Shown piece by piece: positions 21,117-33,285 of a stretch of 64,000 nucleotides of DNA (the first letter of the stretch is position 1; the number at the start of each line of letters is the position of its first letter). This stretch comes from Serendipita indica DSM 11827. Lineage: Eukaryota; Basidiomycota; Agaricomycetes; Sebacinales; Serendipitaceae. The position numbers and the translations under genes were made by a program. The stretch spans positions 2,728,001 to 2,792,000 of the forward strand of contig CAJVGD010000002.1 in assembly GCA_910890315.1 (NCBI GenBank). The letters are read 5' to 3'. The notes beneath the pieces are model-generated. The model was not told the DNA's origin, did not search any database, and saw only the letters and a list, made by a program, of their open reading frames with translations.

Positions 21117-22618
21117 CTATTGCTTGAAGTACTTGACGTAGTTGACCGTCCAGTCTACGAATTTGTTAGCACATGACTCTCCCGACGGGTAATGCGGCAA
21201 CGTACAGGCCTCGGAGAAAGCGGAACCGTTTTCTCTGACATATCGCTCGCAAGATTCAAATCCAGTCTTTTGTGCGCAGCCGGAAGATCCCCAAGTGGCA
21301 CCGGCCCAGTCTCCGCAGAATGTCCTGGAAAGACAATGAGTGCAAGTCTATCAAATAGACTGATAACTTACGTATCAAAGATGGCAATCTGGTCGCGGAA
21401 AAAGTCGCGAGGCGAGCATCCCGAAGCGCTCCAGTGAGCAAATGGATGCTGCCAGGTCCATGGCATCGGCTGATCGGCGGCGAGATCGGCAGGAATGGCA
21501 CCACGAGGGAAGAACCAGACAGAAATGCCAGAGTCGACCCATTGCATGGCATAGACGCCACCCTTTGCAGAGTTGAAGCCAGCGCCGTAGGTGTTTTGGC
21601 TGGTCACATCTGCAAAGCCACATCCAGTGTTGCTGGAGCCAGAGGAGCCGCAGTTGGCATTGATGAGCTGGCCAGAGGACGGATGGTTGGCATCGCTGAC
21701 CGCGGTACAGCCATAGCTGGTGTGGAGCGTCGCCGAGTTTGTATCCGAATCGTGAACGCCTTCGAGGATATCAATCTCACCACCTGCAGGCCAATTGGGT
21801 CCTGACGAACAGAGATGTCAGCGCGGTATAGACCAGAACGAGGGTGGGCTACTTACCATTTGCCCACCAAGCGGGCCAAGTACCACAACCCGTTGGCATG
21901 TGCTCTGCATCCATGACGAGGAGAGAGTTGATATTGAAGACGTGCTTGCCGTGAATACGAACAGACTGGCGCATGTGCTGGTATTGCTCAGTGCTGACAC
22001 GCATAATTGCCTGCGTGTCGGTAACACTGATGAGCCCAGTGTTCCAAGCAGTACCAGCATCGACATAGTTGACGGTTCCTGGAAAAGACGGGGAGTTAAG
22101 GTCCAGGCCTAGCGTGTGGCGCGGGAAGGAGGGGTTGACATACCATGAGTCGGATCAGGGGCATTCCAAAATGTCCAACCATCGAAAAAGGTCCTGCCTT
22201 GGTTCTTGACCTCGAGAGACCAGGGCGTGTTAAAGGTTTGGGTCGACGGAGTAGACGAAGGCTGGGCGCTGCTGCCAGCGTTTGTCGACGTCACATTGGA
22301 AGTCGATGAAACAGTGCCAGAAACAGAACCCGAGGAAGAACCGCTTGTCGAAGTTGGGGCGGCGGTGGCGGAGAGAGACGAAGTGGGGCGTAGACGGCAT
22401 TTCTTCTGCGTGCGTTTTGCGCGTTTCTTGGCGACGTTGTGAGCAGCCTGAGCGAGCGGGCTTGATGCATCACGAGCAGACAATTTGTGGTGCAACGAAC
22501 CCGGCGAACGGGCAGCAACGTTGTGATGGCTAGCGGCGTGTGCGGAAGGAGCGGCCTGGACGCCAGCGGCGGCGGTGAAGAACAAGGCAGAAAGAGTGGC
22601 GATTGTAGAGAACTGCAT
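21117..22618 (-). CDS. Secreted GH16 family endo-beta-1,3(4)-glucanase
   Basis: Five exons, 22144-22618, 21857-22078, 21372-21801, 21206-21324 and 21117-21154, all in phase, giving 427 residues. The N-terminus is a clear signal peptide (STIATLSALFFTAAAGVQA). A basic segment with KKRAKR, a plausible Kex2-type site, follows, then a Ser/Thr/Gly-rich linker to about residue 130. The catalytic domain starts at FFDGWTFW. It contains DAEHMPTGCGTWPAWW and the GH16 signature EIDILEG at about residues 241-246, whose two Glu are the nucleophile and the acid/base, and ends WTVNYVKYFKQ. This layout matches fungal laminarinase-type GH16 enzymes that cut beta-1,3- and mixed-linkage glucans in cell walls. 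Secretion and family are firm; exact linkage preference is inferred. Confidence 0.92.
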
Positions 22619-23096
22619 GATTGGGATCGCGAGTACTATGCTCTTTCAGGAAACGAGTGCGATATTCTTTGGGTTTGTTCGCTGGGCGCGGGCGAGTGGG
22701 GTGACTAGAAAAAATCCAGGAAAAATAAGACTTGTCGCAGAGGATGCTGGTGAGCTGCAGACGAGTCTGATAGATGCACCTGGCACGGAGCACACAACGT
22801 CAAAGACGCTTTGCAGAAAAAGGGAGGAGAGGGAGCGAGGCAAAGAGGCGAGGTCTATTTGTACCGGCGTGGCCACTCCGGAATTCAACGCCAGGCTAGG
22901 CAAAAAGGGCGATGAACCGCCGGTGGGCGGCGCGCTAACAATCGTCGTCTCAGGAGCGCGGATTCTCTTTAAAGTGTTTGGAAACTGCTGCTAGGGCCGA
23001 GGCGGGCACAGCGGAAGCAAAAGGGCTAGCGTTGTTATTCGGTAAAGGCTGGCGATACAGCTAGTACAACTACATATCCCGGTTTATATCCATTTT
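22619..23096. other. Intergenic region upstream of the GH16 gene
   Basis: It holds the presumed GH16 promoter (minus strand) and the 3' flank of the 6-phosphogluconolactonase gene. No reading frame here resembles a protein, and no repeat is apparent. Confidence 0.5.
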
Positions 23097-23945
23097 CTAC
23101 GACCACACACTCTTTGGATGTGCCACAAGCTCTGCCGCAGCGTCGTCGACAAACCAGCTCAACGTCCCGACGAGTGGCCGGACTCGCGAACAAGGTAAAC
23201 CTTCCTCTGGCCGGTCAAGGATCCTTGCCAACATCTCCTTTTTCCCTTCTCCCGTTGCCACAAATGCAACCCGGGCCGCATGGTTCAAGACGGGAAACGT
23301 AAGCGTGATTCGCTTCGGAGGCGGCTTGGGCGAGTCTTCGAGACAGGCCACCCATTCGACTTCTTCCATAAGCAGCTCGTGTCCAGGAAACAGCGAGCAC
23401 GTATGGCCGTCGGGTCCCATGCCAAGCAGGATCAAGTCGAATATCGGGAACCGCGCCGTCTCCTTTGAAGCAAACTGCAGGATCAGGTCGTTTTCATATG
23501 CTTCTCTGAGCTCTTCAATGTCATCCAGATAGTCAGTGTTGATGGTATGGATATTTCCCTCGGGAATGGGCACCTTGTCGTAAAACTCCTTCTTGCAGAG
23601 CGCATGGTTTGAATCCTCGTGATCCAATGGCACAACGCGCTCATCTGCATAGTATACCTGCCTGTAAAAGTGTGAAATCGCGACAGAGAGCCATCTCGCC
23701 ACTGCTTACCATCGGTCCCATTGCACATCAGGTGCGTCAACGAGCTTGCCGAGCATTTTCGGCAAGGAACCTCCAGAGAGTGCAATCGTAAATCTCCCCT
23801 TTTTCTCAATCGCCTCGTGTTGCGCTTTGACGACAAACTGAGCGAGCGCATCCTTGACGTCGTCGACTGTCGGCAGCGAGTAGACGACGGGCGTTGCAGG
23901 AGAATGATGCATCGCTTTCTGTAATTTACTGGATTTTATTTCCAA
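23097..23945 (-). CDS. SOL3: 6-phosphogluconolactonase
   Basis: Two exons, 23710-23945 and 23097-23661, give 266 residues (255 if the second Met is used). The sequence has the family marks: [13 protein letters not shown] near the N-terminus (sugar-phosphate binding), [18 protein letters not shown] across the splice junction, then [20 protein letters not shown] with the catalytic His, and [11 protein letters not shown] near the end. The enzyme hydrolyses 6-phosphogluconolactone in the oxidative pentose phosphate pathway, in the cytosol. It is related to yeast SOL3/SOL4. Start choice is open because the first 11 residues are not conserved-looking. Confidence 0.95.
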
Positions 23946-24018
23946 CTACTTTGGTCCGCGTCTGTGTGGCGTTTGGCGGTCAAGTGGCGAGTCCCCGGCG
24001 TAATGAACATGTTGACCA

Positions 24019-24526
24019 ATGACCTCGACTTCTATTACTCTAGCTGCCTCTAGCTCGGGGCGAGTATCTGGCAAAAACTGGAAGACACGCAAGACAGCAA
24101 CAGTGTACATCCAATTTCTTATAAGACGAGACTCCATCTCACTCTTTGCCAGCCGCTCAAATCTACCCACCGGTGTCAAGACCAAATCATGGCAAGAGAG
24201 AAAGCGAAAGGACACCCAAATGGCAGCCGTAAAGGCACTGCAAAAGGAACTCAAAGATGAGAAACTCGCAGAGATTCAAAGGTGGGCTATGTTCGCCGTC
24301 CGATGCGGAACCCGCCCCCACTCACAGCACGGGTTCGACAGGCGCAAAGAGATTACCAAAGAACGGAAAGAACGTGCAGAAGAGCGCAAGCGACTCGAGG
24401 AGATGAAGGCAAAGGTCTGCCCTTTTCCGTTCATTGGTTTTCACTCTCTGACTCTCACAGATGTCGGCGAAAAAGCTTGCTCGCATGCGAAGAAGACAAG
24501 GTCGAACAAAAAAGATCAATGGATGA
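24019..24526 (+). CDS. CGR1: rRNA-processing protein CGR1
   Basis: Four exons, 24019-24104, 24153-24281, 24342-24414 and 24461-24526, in phase, encode 117 residues. The protein is strongly basic and coiled: VSGKNWKTRKTAT, SWQERKRKD, AVKALQKELKDEKLAEIQ, RRKEITKERKERAEERKRL and the conserved end KKLARMRRRQGRTKKING. That is the whole Cgr1 family pattern, a nucleolar factor for 60S ribosomal subunit assembly. The reading frames through the introns are open in part, so unspliced readings look longer, but only the spliced form restores the family. It converges tail to tail on ATG6 with 27 bases between the stop codons. Confidence 0.93.
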
Positions 24527-24553
24527 GTCTATACATGCTACTGGTAATACAGG

Positions 24554-26228
24554 TCATCTCGTCGCGTACAATAACAAGGTCTTCAATGCTCGTAAAATGC
24601 TCTTCAATGCTCGAGTCCACGTCTCGTCTGCGGAACCAAATGGCAGTTTGATCGAAATTTCGCCAATCTTGTCATGAGAGATCCTGGCCAGATATCAGGC
24701 TATGCACAACAGCTATTGCAGACACTTACGTGCAAGTCTCGGGGAACCGTACGGACGAATCCTCGGCCGTGACGTGGTCCATGAGTTGCTTTAGACAATC
24801 GAGAAAGGCGGCCATTCCGGTGCTGAACCGTCGACGTTGAAGTACATTCGTCAGCTCTCCACCAGCGTCGTAAAGCTCGTAAATGTCATTCTTCGCGAGT
24901 CCTTCAATCTTGGAAAAGGATCCCATAGGGATCAGACGCCACCTATCAACCTTGAGCAATGCACGATATAGCTTTTGTATTCCTCACCTCTGAAAGGTAA
25001 AATCCAGCTTTCTCGCGATTACTTGTAAAAGTAGCACAACTTGTCCCCAAGCTGCATTGATTTCGGGATAGTCTACCGTCACCGGACGGCCATCGACTGT
25101 ACCAGTGCGCCCGAAGCGGAGTCCGTTGATGGTCCCAAACGACGGTCCGTCCTGGCCTATGCAAAAGGCATCATTGTAGACGTTTGTGCTCTCCAATCTA
25201 TCCAAGGTGGCGGAATCGGCAATGTAGGCAGCCTTGAGCGAATCCAATTTTGCCTTTTCCTCCGACTGTGCAAGCATGACAGCATTGTGAGATCTCCAAA
25301 ACCTGGACCATCGTGAGCAGTGTTCAATTCAGACGGGAAATACTTACTCTGCCTCTTCCTCCTCCAGGAGCTTCTCCTCTCGTTCTAGTTGCTCCAGCTC
25401 AGCCTCTAGCGCTGCACGTTCTCGGTCCGCCCTGAGCAGTGCTTCACGTGCCTCTTCCTCTTCAACTTTGAGTTGCTCTATTCTGCGCTGATCTTCTGCC
25501 AAGGCAGCCGGATTATCGCCCTCCTTTTTCCTCTCCTCCTTGATCTGCTTCTCAAAGGCAATGTACCCATCCTTTTCCCTTGAAATGTCGCTTAGCTGCT
25601 TGTCAAATATCTCCTTGAGGGCACGTGTGCAATCGTCGCACAGTGGATGGTCGATTTCAGTCTTTGATGACAGCAACGCGTATAGTTTTCCAGCCGACCG
25701 CAAGCGCTCCGAAAATGGTGGAGCCTCGATATCTATTTCCTGTTGATTCGTGGTGCTCTCTTTGGTTGCTTTGCCTTTACCCTTGGGCGAAGTGACGAAT
25801 CCGCCATTTGGAGAAGCAGGCGGAATGTTCTTGATGATACTCTCCTGCAAGAGCACAAACGACTCTCCTCCAGCAACAGACGCACGGTGTCGATTCTTGG
25901 CAGCGGCTGCACCCGCCGCCGCCGTCTTCCTCAACGAGCCAGTGTCCCCCGCCGTCGAACCAGAACCCGCAGCGCGTTGTTGTGAGCGTTCCCATGCGCT
26001 CTTCACATCCGGATGTCCAGGCGTCTTGGCTAGCAAATCCTTTGGCGTCGTTCCAAACCGCAAACTCGTCCGTCCACTCCCACCGCGCAGCGTCTCGGCT
26101 TTCGGAATGGAGCCTGCAATGAGCTCGTAGTTTGATGGTGTCAAGTCGCTCAGCGACTCGTCAATTTGTACCGGCTGATTGCATTGTTGGCACGTCAGCG
26201 TCTCCATCGCAGACGCGGCAGACTCCAA
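24554..26228 (-). CDS. ATG6: Autophagy protein Atg6/Beclin 1 (Vps30)
   Basis: Four exons, 25348-26228, 24988-25302, 24730-24942 and 24554-24683, all in phase, give 512 residues. A CxxC pair (CQQC) starts the protein, a disordered part follows, and a second CxxC (CDDC) leads into a long Glu/Lys coiled coil at about residues 200-290. The evolutionarily conserved domain then begins: FWRSHNAVMLAQ, NVYNDAFCIGQDG, FGTINGLRFGR, EINAAWGQVVLLLQVIARKL, RLIPMGSFSKI and DETWTRALK. The protein is the regulatory scaffold of the Vps34 PI3-kinase complexes in autophagy and vacuolar sorting. It is divergently paired with IRC3. Confidence 0.96.
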
Positions 26229-26288
26229 GTTTTGGCTGACCCAAGCTCACAAAGTTCCCCACTTTGCTCCCAACTTCGATGAGAGGGA
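26229..26288. promoter_or_regulatory. Very short shared 5' region of ATG6 and IRC3
   Basis: Only 60 bases separate the two start codons as modelled. Both genes must share or overlap core promoter elements, or one transcript must begin inside the other's leader. If the helicase starts at a later Met, the gap would widen. Confidence 0.5.
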
Positions 26289-28723
26289 ATGCGTCTTGGC
26301 CTTTATACTCGGGAAATACACGCTAGGAGAATCAATTTATCCATTTTACCCCTTTTTCCACTCGTTCGACGCGCCCATGGACTCGCAACGCGCGAGAAGC
26401 CAACGCAGACCGCGTTGCAGCTCAGAGATTACCAAGAAAACTGTATAGACGCATGTATGAGCGCGTTATCCAGAGGTGTTACGCGTATTGGCGTGTCTAT
26501 GCCCACAGGCTCGGGCAAAACAACCGTCTTCGTCTCGCTGTTGCACAAGGTCATGGCTGCAAAGGAGAGACCACATGCCAAACGGTCACTCATCATCGTC
26601 AATTCGATAGAGCTCGCTCTCCAGGCCGCAAATCAAGTCAAGCGAATGTTTCCAGACACGACCGTAGAAATTGAGCAAGGAAAGAATAGTGCATCGGGTT
26701 TGGCCGACATGTAATGTCCTTTAAACTCGGCTCTGCTCTTCAATTGACCCGAGAATAGCACGGTCGCGACGTACCAGACCCTAGCTCGTGGTGGACGCCT
26801 CGAGAAATTTGATCCAAGGTGGACCAAGGCAGTCATTGTCGACGAAGCGCACCATGCAGCTGCTAAATCGTCCGTTTGGTCTCTTTCATGCAAGGTTTTG
26901 CTCACTTTCGTCAGGTACCTGTCAATCCTTTCGCACTTTGACCCAGTTGTCGGTATAAAAGATGCTCCACCGGAACAATCCACCTTAGTTCCTATCATTG
27001 GCTTCTCAGCTACCTTTGGCAGGCACGATGGGCAGGCCCTAGGTGCCGTCTTCCAAGAGATTGTCTATCATAAAGACTTTCTCCAAATGATAAAGGATCA
27101 ATGGTTATGCAATGTTCGGTTCACCATCGTCAAGGCTAACATTGATCTATCTGCGGTCACGGTCAATCGAGCGAGCGGAGATTTTGCAGCCTCTAGTCTA
27201 GCGCAGGTCATGAATACTGAAGCCATCAATTCTTTGGTAGTTCAGAGCTGGATTGAAAAGGCCGGTACGTCGCTTGCTTGGTCTTTTGGAAACAGACCTC
27301 ATTCTTCTAGGGAACCGCAAGTCGACTCTGGTCTTTTGCACCAACACTGCCCACGTACATGACCTCACCAACGAGTTTCGTAAACGGGGCGTAGATGCAC
27401 GATACATTCATGCTGGCACGCCAGCAAAAGAGCGACTCGCTCTCTTGGACGGCTTTCGGTCAGGGTTGTTCCCAGTTTTGGTGAACTGCGCCATCCTCAC
27501 AGAAGGGGCCGACGTCCCGAACATTGACTGCGTGGTTATCGCTCGTCCGACACGTTCCAGAAATATTTTTGCCCAAATGGTGAGTGCCGGTGTGTTTCAT
27601 CCCAGGATAACTTGGACTAACGTAACTCGAGATTGGACGTGGAATGCGATTGTCGCCGGGTACAGGCAAAGAAGACTGTCATATTCTCGACTTTGTTGAT
27701 ACCCATGATCGTGTCGCAGGGACGTTTTCGACTCCGACCCTGTTTGGTTTGCATCCCAGTGACATTGAATCGGGTGCGACATTGGAAGAGTTGATGGCGA
27801 AAAAGGAAGCGGCTCAGGAGGATGACAAGGAGCGTCCGGCCAGAGAAACTGAGGAGCCCATGGACTCGCCACGCATCAAGAGTGTGACATATGTCGAGCA
27901 TGAGGATCCATTCAGCTGGGAGTATGACTCTAAGCGAGAGAAGCATATTCACTCTCTTAGCGCGCTGTCTTGGGTACCTATCCAGGGCTCTTACATTCTC
28001 GAGTGCATGGGTAAAGGCAGCATGCGAATTCAGCCCTTTGAAGATGCCAGTGAGTGGACGATAACTACAAGTGGAACGAAAGCTCATCGAAATACAGATG
28101 GCAAGCGGATATGGGAAGTCAACTTTATCGCAGCATGGGACAAGGAATCGATGAAGCAGCTCTTTGGTCGACCAGGAGGGATCGCTGGACGAACAAGACG
28201 GATTGCGACAGCCGGAACCTTGCCCGACGCCGTCAGCGCCGCCGAGAGCTTTGCAAAACAAAAGCTCGCCCCAGGGCAATTGGGACTCGGGTGAGTCTCG
28301 AACCTTTTGCAACAGCCTGCGATCGCTAAGCCCTGTCTAGATTACTCCGGACAGCAAAATGGCGACAGGGTCCCTCGACGCTCCCACAGCGACAAATTCT
28401 CGCCAAGAGTCTTGGTATAAGCCTGGATCCAAAGTCAAAGGAGGTTGATCCTGCAAAAGCGCATATGCGTGCGTTTTCGAGAGTGCATTCAAAGGAGGAC
28501 CTCGCTCGATTGACAAAGGGCCGAGCGGCGGATATGATTACCAAGTTACGTAGTGGTGTCAAGGTATGCACAATCGAATTGGCATTCGAATGTTCTGATA
28601 CTGTGGTTCCAGGGTGCATACGACAAGGAGTTGAAGCGGCGAGCTCGAGAGGCGAAAGAACAGCAAAAGGAAGATTCAAGACGAGCACGCGAGACTGTTC
28701 GAGTCGGTCCCTTGTCTACTTGA
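26289..28723 (+). CDS. IRC3: Mitochondrial superfamily 2 DNA helicase IRC3
   Basis: Seven or eight exons; the junctions I could place keep phase to TGA at 28721-28723. The N-terminus is Arg-rich with few acids, as in a mitochondrial presequence, and leads into LQLRDYQENCIDA. Helicase motifs occur in order: motif I PTGSGKT, motif II VDEAHH, motif III FSAT, then the C-terminal RecA half with LVFCTNTAHV, YIHAGTPAKERLALL, TEGADVPNIDCVV and, across an intron, QMIGRGMR (motif VI). The long C-terminal part is family-specific (WEVNFIAAWDKES, then a basic coiled end). In yeast Irc3 maintains mitochondrial DNA. Fungal IRC3 is a better fit than a nuclear DEAD-box protein because motif II is DEAHH and the PTRS...IGRGMR order is kept. 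Confidence 0.88.
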
Positions 28724-28948
28724 GATTCGAACCAGATACTGTATCCTTATGACTAGCAACAAATGCGCGTATAGTACACAATCTCTATTGGACAGACCAA
28801 GTACGGGACAAACATCGACAACCGATATTACAGGATTCTTGACAAACACGAGATGGACCAAAAAAAAATCCAAGAAATTTGTTGTGCGCACGTCGTGTGC
28901 GCAAATGCACGTATAGTAATATGATGCAAGAAATGAGTCAATGGAGAT

Positions 28949-31900
28949 TTACCCATCAAAGCCGGGGAAGAATTGGTGGAAGAGGTCCTTTTCCCAGCTG
29001 TTTAACGCCGCGGCGGGCGGAGGCACGCTCGAGGTGGACTCGTGCGGCCAGAATGAACCAGATAAAATATTATCCAGCGTGTATTTGCCATCGCGATTGA
29101 CATCGTCGAGGGCAGTTGCCGTTCCAGAACCGGATAATGTAGCGGAGTCCCCGAGGGACATCTCGTATCCAAAGTCTGGCACGGCCATACCCACAGTTGA
29201 CGGTCCATTCAACACATGGTCGATGGATTCAGGGAGGGTATACCTTCCATACGTCTCGTCGTCGTATGACGGCGGGGTAAATTGGATCGAGGGGTGCGAC
29301 GAAGGGGACAAGAGCTGTCCGTGAAGTGAAGTATTGTCCTGGTGAACCGTATTCAGATCAATCGCGAGTCCACTTTCACGGGTGTCCATCGCCGTGTCCT
29401 GATCCCGTCGAGGCTCGACGCCGTTTGCTGCTGCACCTCCTCCAGACTCGTACTTCTGCGCGGCCTCTGCCTCGTACATACGGTGCTTTTGCAGTAAACT
29501 GTCGAGGAAGCGGGCATAAATCTTTGGCATGTGCGAGTCGTCGATGGAGACGGACGAGTCGCTGAGCACGCGAATAAAGCGCTCAACGAGCGGATGATCC
29601 TCACGTTTCTCCTCTTCAATGAGGTGAACGAATTTGTGTCGAAGAAGCTTGAGGAGGAATGCGGACGCAAACGAGGCGAAGACGAGATGGCTGTCAGGTG
29701 CGTGTCGGAGATAAGGTCTCATGACGGGGTCGTTGACCATCATAGCAATGACCTTTTGGGCAGCGTCGAGGCACTGCGGTAATGTCAGTCATGTCAAAGG
29801 ATCTATAGAACGGTGTACGAACCCGCGTGATGAGGTCGTCTCCTGGGGTAAGCAATCCCATACTGAGCGAGTATTGGAATCCAAACGACAGTATAACAAG
29901 TCTCGAGTAGTTGGCATAGCTGGGTAGAGTTAGAAAGCGATTGAGGAAGAAAGAATAGACTCACAATGGGAGTAAATGGCGTCGGTAACGGCAGCGGGGA
30001 TCTGGGTGAGTTTATTAGCATATATAGATGTCTTCGAGGTGTTAATTACCATCCGAAGTCTCTTCTGCCGCAAGGAGCGCGGCAGAGCGCTGCTCCCAGG
30101 CAACAATCTCGTCGTCAAACTCGAACGCCGTCTGACGGAGATCAAGATCTTCTTTGATACCCGAAGGCGTGTTCACGTCGGCATAAATGGTATCCTGAGC
30201 GCGAGACATAATGCGCATGAGCGCAGTGATTTGGCATAGATGAATGTCATAAGGAGTGTTGTATTTCGAGCGGCGGTACCAGTCCTCCGACTTGTGGATC
30301 AGGTAGTTTTCGCGGATTGTCATTGGCTTGCCAAGTTGTGCAGACGTCGAGCGGTCCATATTGAAGCAAACGATCCAGGTACGGGTGCGGTTCTGTCGGG
30401 GGCCAGTTTGTTAGCAATGACATCCCTATGAGGGCGAAGGGGAATGCTTACAAGAATTTCCCTCTCCTGTTCCTCGTTTGCGGCTTCGATGTCGACTGGA
30501 ATGTGCAGGTTGAGGTCCATGGCCATGCGGATGGCGAGACCAAGATAGATCCAGGCTCTGTCCTCGTCGTACTTGCGGCAGGGAAGAGGCCACAAGGATA
30601 GGAGTAGATACGCCTGGCAAAGCTCGACACTCTTCTTGCTATCCGTGAGCGACGAGGCGGCCGATGTCATGGCAAAGTGCATGGCAATACTGTAAAGCTC
30701 CGGACGTTCCGTGTGATATCGAGAGGCAACGGCACAGACTAAAATCAGTTAGCGCATGGTTCCTGTCCCGTCCATCGGCGGGAGCCACTCACCGACAGTG
30801 AAGAGGAGCGGGCAGCGTGCAAAGGTCGTAGCGGGCTTGTGCAATGTCTCGTCGAGCAAGTTGATAGATGGCTGCCCAAGGATGTCAGTCAACCCGTAGG
30901 CGTCTCGAGAGCTCCCAAACTCACGTTGAGCTTTTCGTAAAAGATGGCAAACAGCTTGTCGACTTCTGGAGGTTCGATGAGACCCTTGCGCAACAACTTT
31001 GGCTCCTCGCTGAGTCCACGATCAATCTCAATCCTCCTCAACCCAAGCTGCGAGAACTTGGCGGCCATCGGGTCGCCCGAGATGAAATAATCATGTCTCG
31101 CAACACCAATATCGACCGAAGAGGGACTAATAGGGAGCGGAGGCTCGCCTACACTCGATTCTGCGTGGCTTGCAGCGGTATTGACGGCAGCCCCGCGTAG
31201 CGAAGCAGCAGCGAGGACACCGACGGGGTGGCGAATAGAGAGGTTTGCGCCACGGGATGCGCGCGGGGACCGCGAGGGTGTTGAGCGACTGTCACTCAAC
31301 TCGAGATGGGCCATTCCGAGCCCGCTCATCCCACTCGCTGATCTCGCGGAACTGCGAAGACCTGGACGACGAGGTTGTCGACCACCAGAGTAGTCTTGCT
31401 GCTGGTAGTGTTCGCCGTCGTGGGAGGTCGGCTTCGCTTCGTCGTCGTCGGACGAGGACGAGGTTTCGTTGAATGCGCGGCCGTTGAGATCCATCGAGGT
31501 AAATGCTACGCGTGAAGCCTCGGCCTTTTCGAGCCATTCCAGGACTTGCTTCCGCAGTGGCTCTTCGTAAGCTGCAGAAGAGGGAGGAGAACCGGACGAA
31601 AGGTTCTCTTCGCCTGGGTGCTGGAGCATATAAGGCTTGAGCATACGACTGAACAACTCGATGATAGCATTCTTCTTGTCGAGTTCGGCTTGGAGCACCT
31701 TGCGTGAGCTGTATGGGATCAGCTGTGGGACCCAAGTAATCGTCGTCTGGAGACATACATGGGCAGTCTACGCTCTGGACGTAGCTCAACAAAGCATTCA
31801 CGGTTATGCAGCTGGCAGCTTTTGCACGTGTTACTATTCTTGTCCATGTGGCATTTGCTCTAGCGGATCGTGAGCAGGATGTCTCGGTATAAAGTTGATT

Positions 31901-32908
31901 GGAAGCTCACCTTTTGCTTGCGACAATGGTGACAAGCCTTGTGGCTATAAGAAGAGCATGAGAACGAGTGATTTAGAGGACGTTGGGAGACCGACTATTT
32001 GTTGGCTCGCGTTGCCTCGTCGTCGTCCGAGTCGACATCGTCGTCTTCCGACTCGACCTGGCGTCTAGGCCGTTTGGATGGACGACCATTGTTGTTAGTC
32101 GGTCGACGAACTGGGTCACGGGGAGTTATTTTTTTCCTTTTCGACTTTACAACGCCATTGGAACTGTCCGAGTGCGGTCCAGGCCCTGTCACTGGGAGGT
32201 TGTCATCATGCCTGTCAAAACATCGACAGAAACAAAAGGGAAATAGTCAGCAAGACCGAAACAACGGCGAGAGCGGAAGCGAACAGACTTTAATGAAGCC
32301 TCATTAGCAACTCCTAGGCCGCCTCGATTTGCCTGCACCGACGGGAGCGGCTGCTGCAATTCTTGCTTTGGATTATTCTCAAGGAGCGCAAGGTGAAAGC
32401 CTCGAGGATCCTCAAAGATGGACTTGTCAAAGGTAGCATGGTCCTGGGACGATTGGTGATGCTGTTGCTGCTGCTCAATCGAGCTGCCTTCATGTGAAAA
32501 ATATGATTGCTGTATCCACGGTGGGTTTGGTGGAGGAGACAGCGTAAGCTGCGGGTTGACGGTTGGCACTGAAGACCCAAAGACACCTGTGGGTGCGTGG
32601 GGAAAAGCACCAAGGGTGCGAGGAAACGAAGTAGGTCGCTGTTGTTGGTACATGGGCATGGCTTGCATGGAAAACGACTGCTGGGACGCGTAAAAGGGAG
32701 GAGAGCCATAGGCAAGTGCTGGATTCATCAGCTGAGGATCATGGTCGCCACCTGGGAGACCTTGAGCATTGTATATGGCCTGATGTTGATGGAGAGTGTT
32801 GGCGTGGAGGAGCGGAGAGTTAAAGGGGGGAGACTTTGGATGTCGAGCAGGCGACGTGGGTAGACTACTGTTGTTCATCAGATTCTTCTTCTGAGTGAAC
32901 ATATACAA
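28949..32908 (-). CDS. Zn(II)2Cys6 fungal-type transcription factor
   Basis: A gene of at least ten exons. The first exon (32289 to 32908 or the Met at 32878) encodes a Pro/Gln-rich N-terminus. The second (31996-32211) carries two basic clusters (KSKRKK, SKRPRR). The zinc cluster is split over exons at 31911-31944 and 31759-31859: ACHHCRKQKSKCH, then TCKSCQLHNREC, spacing C-x2-C-x6-C-x8-C-x2-C-x6-C. A coiled-coil start follows (QAELDKKNAIIELF), then a Ser/Arg-rich linker. From about 30930 the fungal transcription-factor middle homology region begins: FARCPLLFTV, AYLLLSLWPLP, WIYLGLAIRMAMDLNLH, RTWIVCFNMDRS and YSRLVILSFGFQYS. The acidic C-terminus may activate transcription. It regulates unknown targets; no catabolic or biosynthetic cluster sits beside it. 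Confidence 0.9.
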
Positions 32909-33285
32909 TGAACAAAATCTCCGTAGACGCGTCGAAACCGGGGAGGAGAGGGAGAAGGGACGGAGTCGGTGGCTGCAAGCTCGGATCCCCAGAAGGTCGC
33001 CTTATGAAGAGATCCGAGGTCGATCATCTCGACAATATACATTATTATATTTCCTATTATTTTTGTAGCTGCTTTACCTTCTCACTATGCAGCGGGATGT
33101 GCAGTCGCCTGGACATCTCAATAGGTGTTAACTTTGAATGGCCGGCCAAAGAACTAACGCCGGTTGGTTTTCTAATAGCTCTGTGATCATTTATTCGTGG
33201 TGAATATTCTCAACATTCTCAACGCAGACTTGGTTTACTGGCCTACCGTCGTCCTCTTGGAGTCTGACCTCGACAGGCCACGGCC
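32909..33285. other. Divergent promoter region, Zn2Cys6 factor and WDR70
   Basis: 377 bases between two divergent starts. The centre (33030-33065) is strongly A/T-rich, with a tract of TATTATATTT type that may serve as core promoter. No gene or repeat is seen. Confidence 0.5.

Noticed and set aside
20920-21141. Plus-strand reading of 73 codons as a gene
   Set aside because: Featureless polar sequence that runs into the last exon of the GH16 gene on the other strand; no splice or family support.
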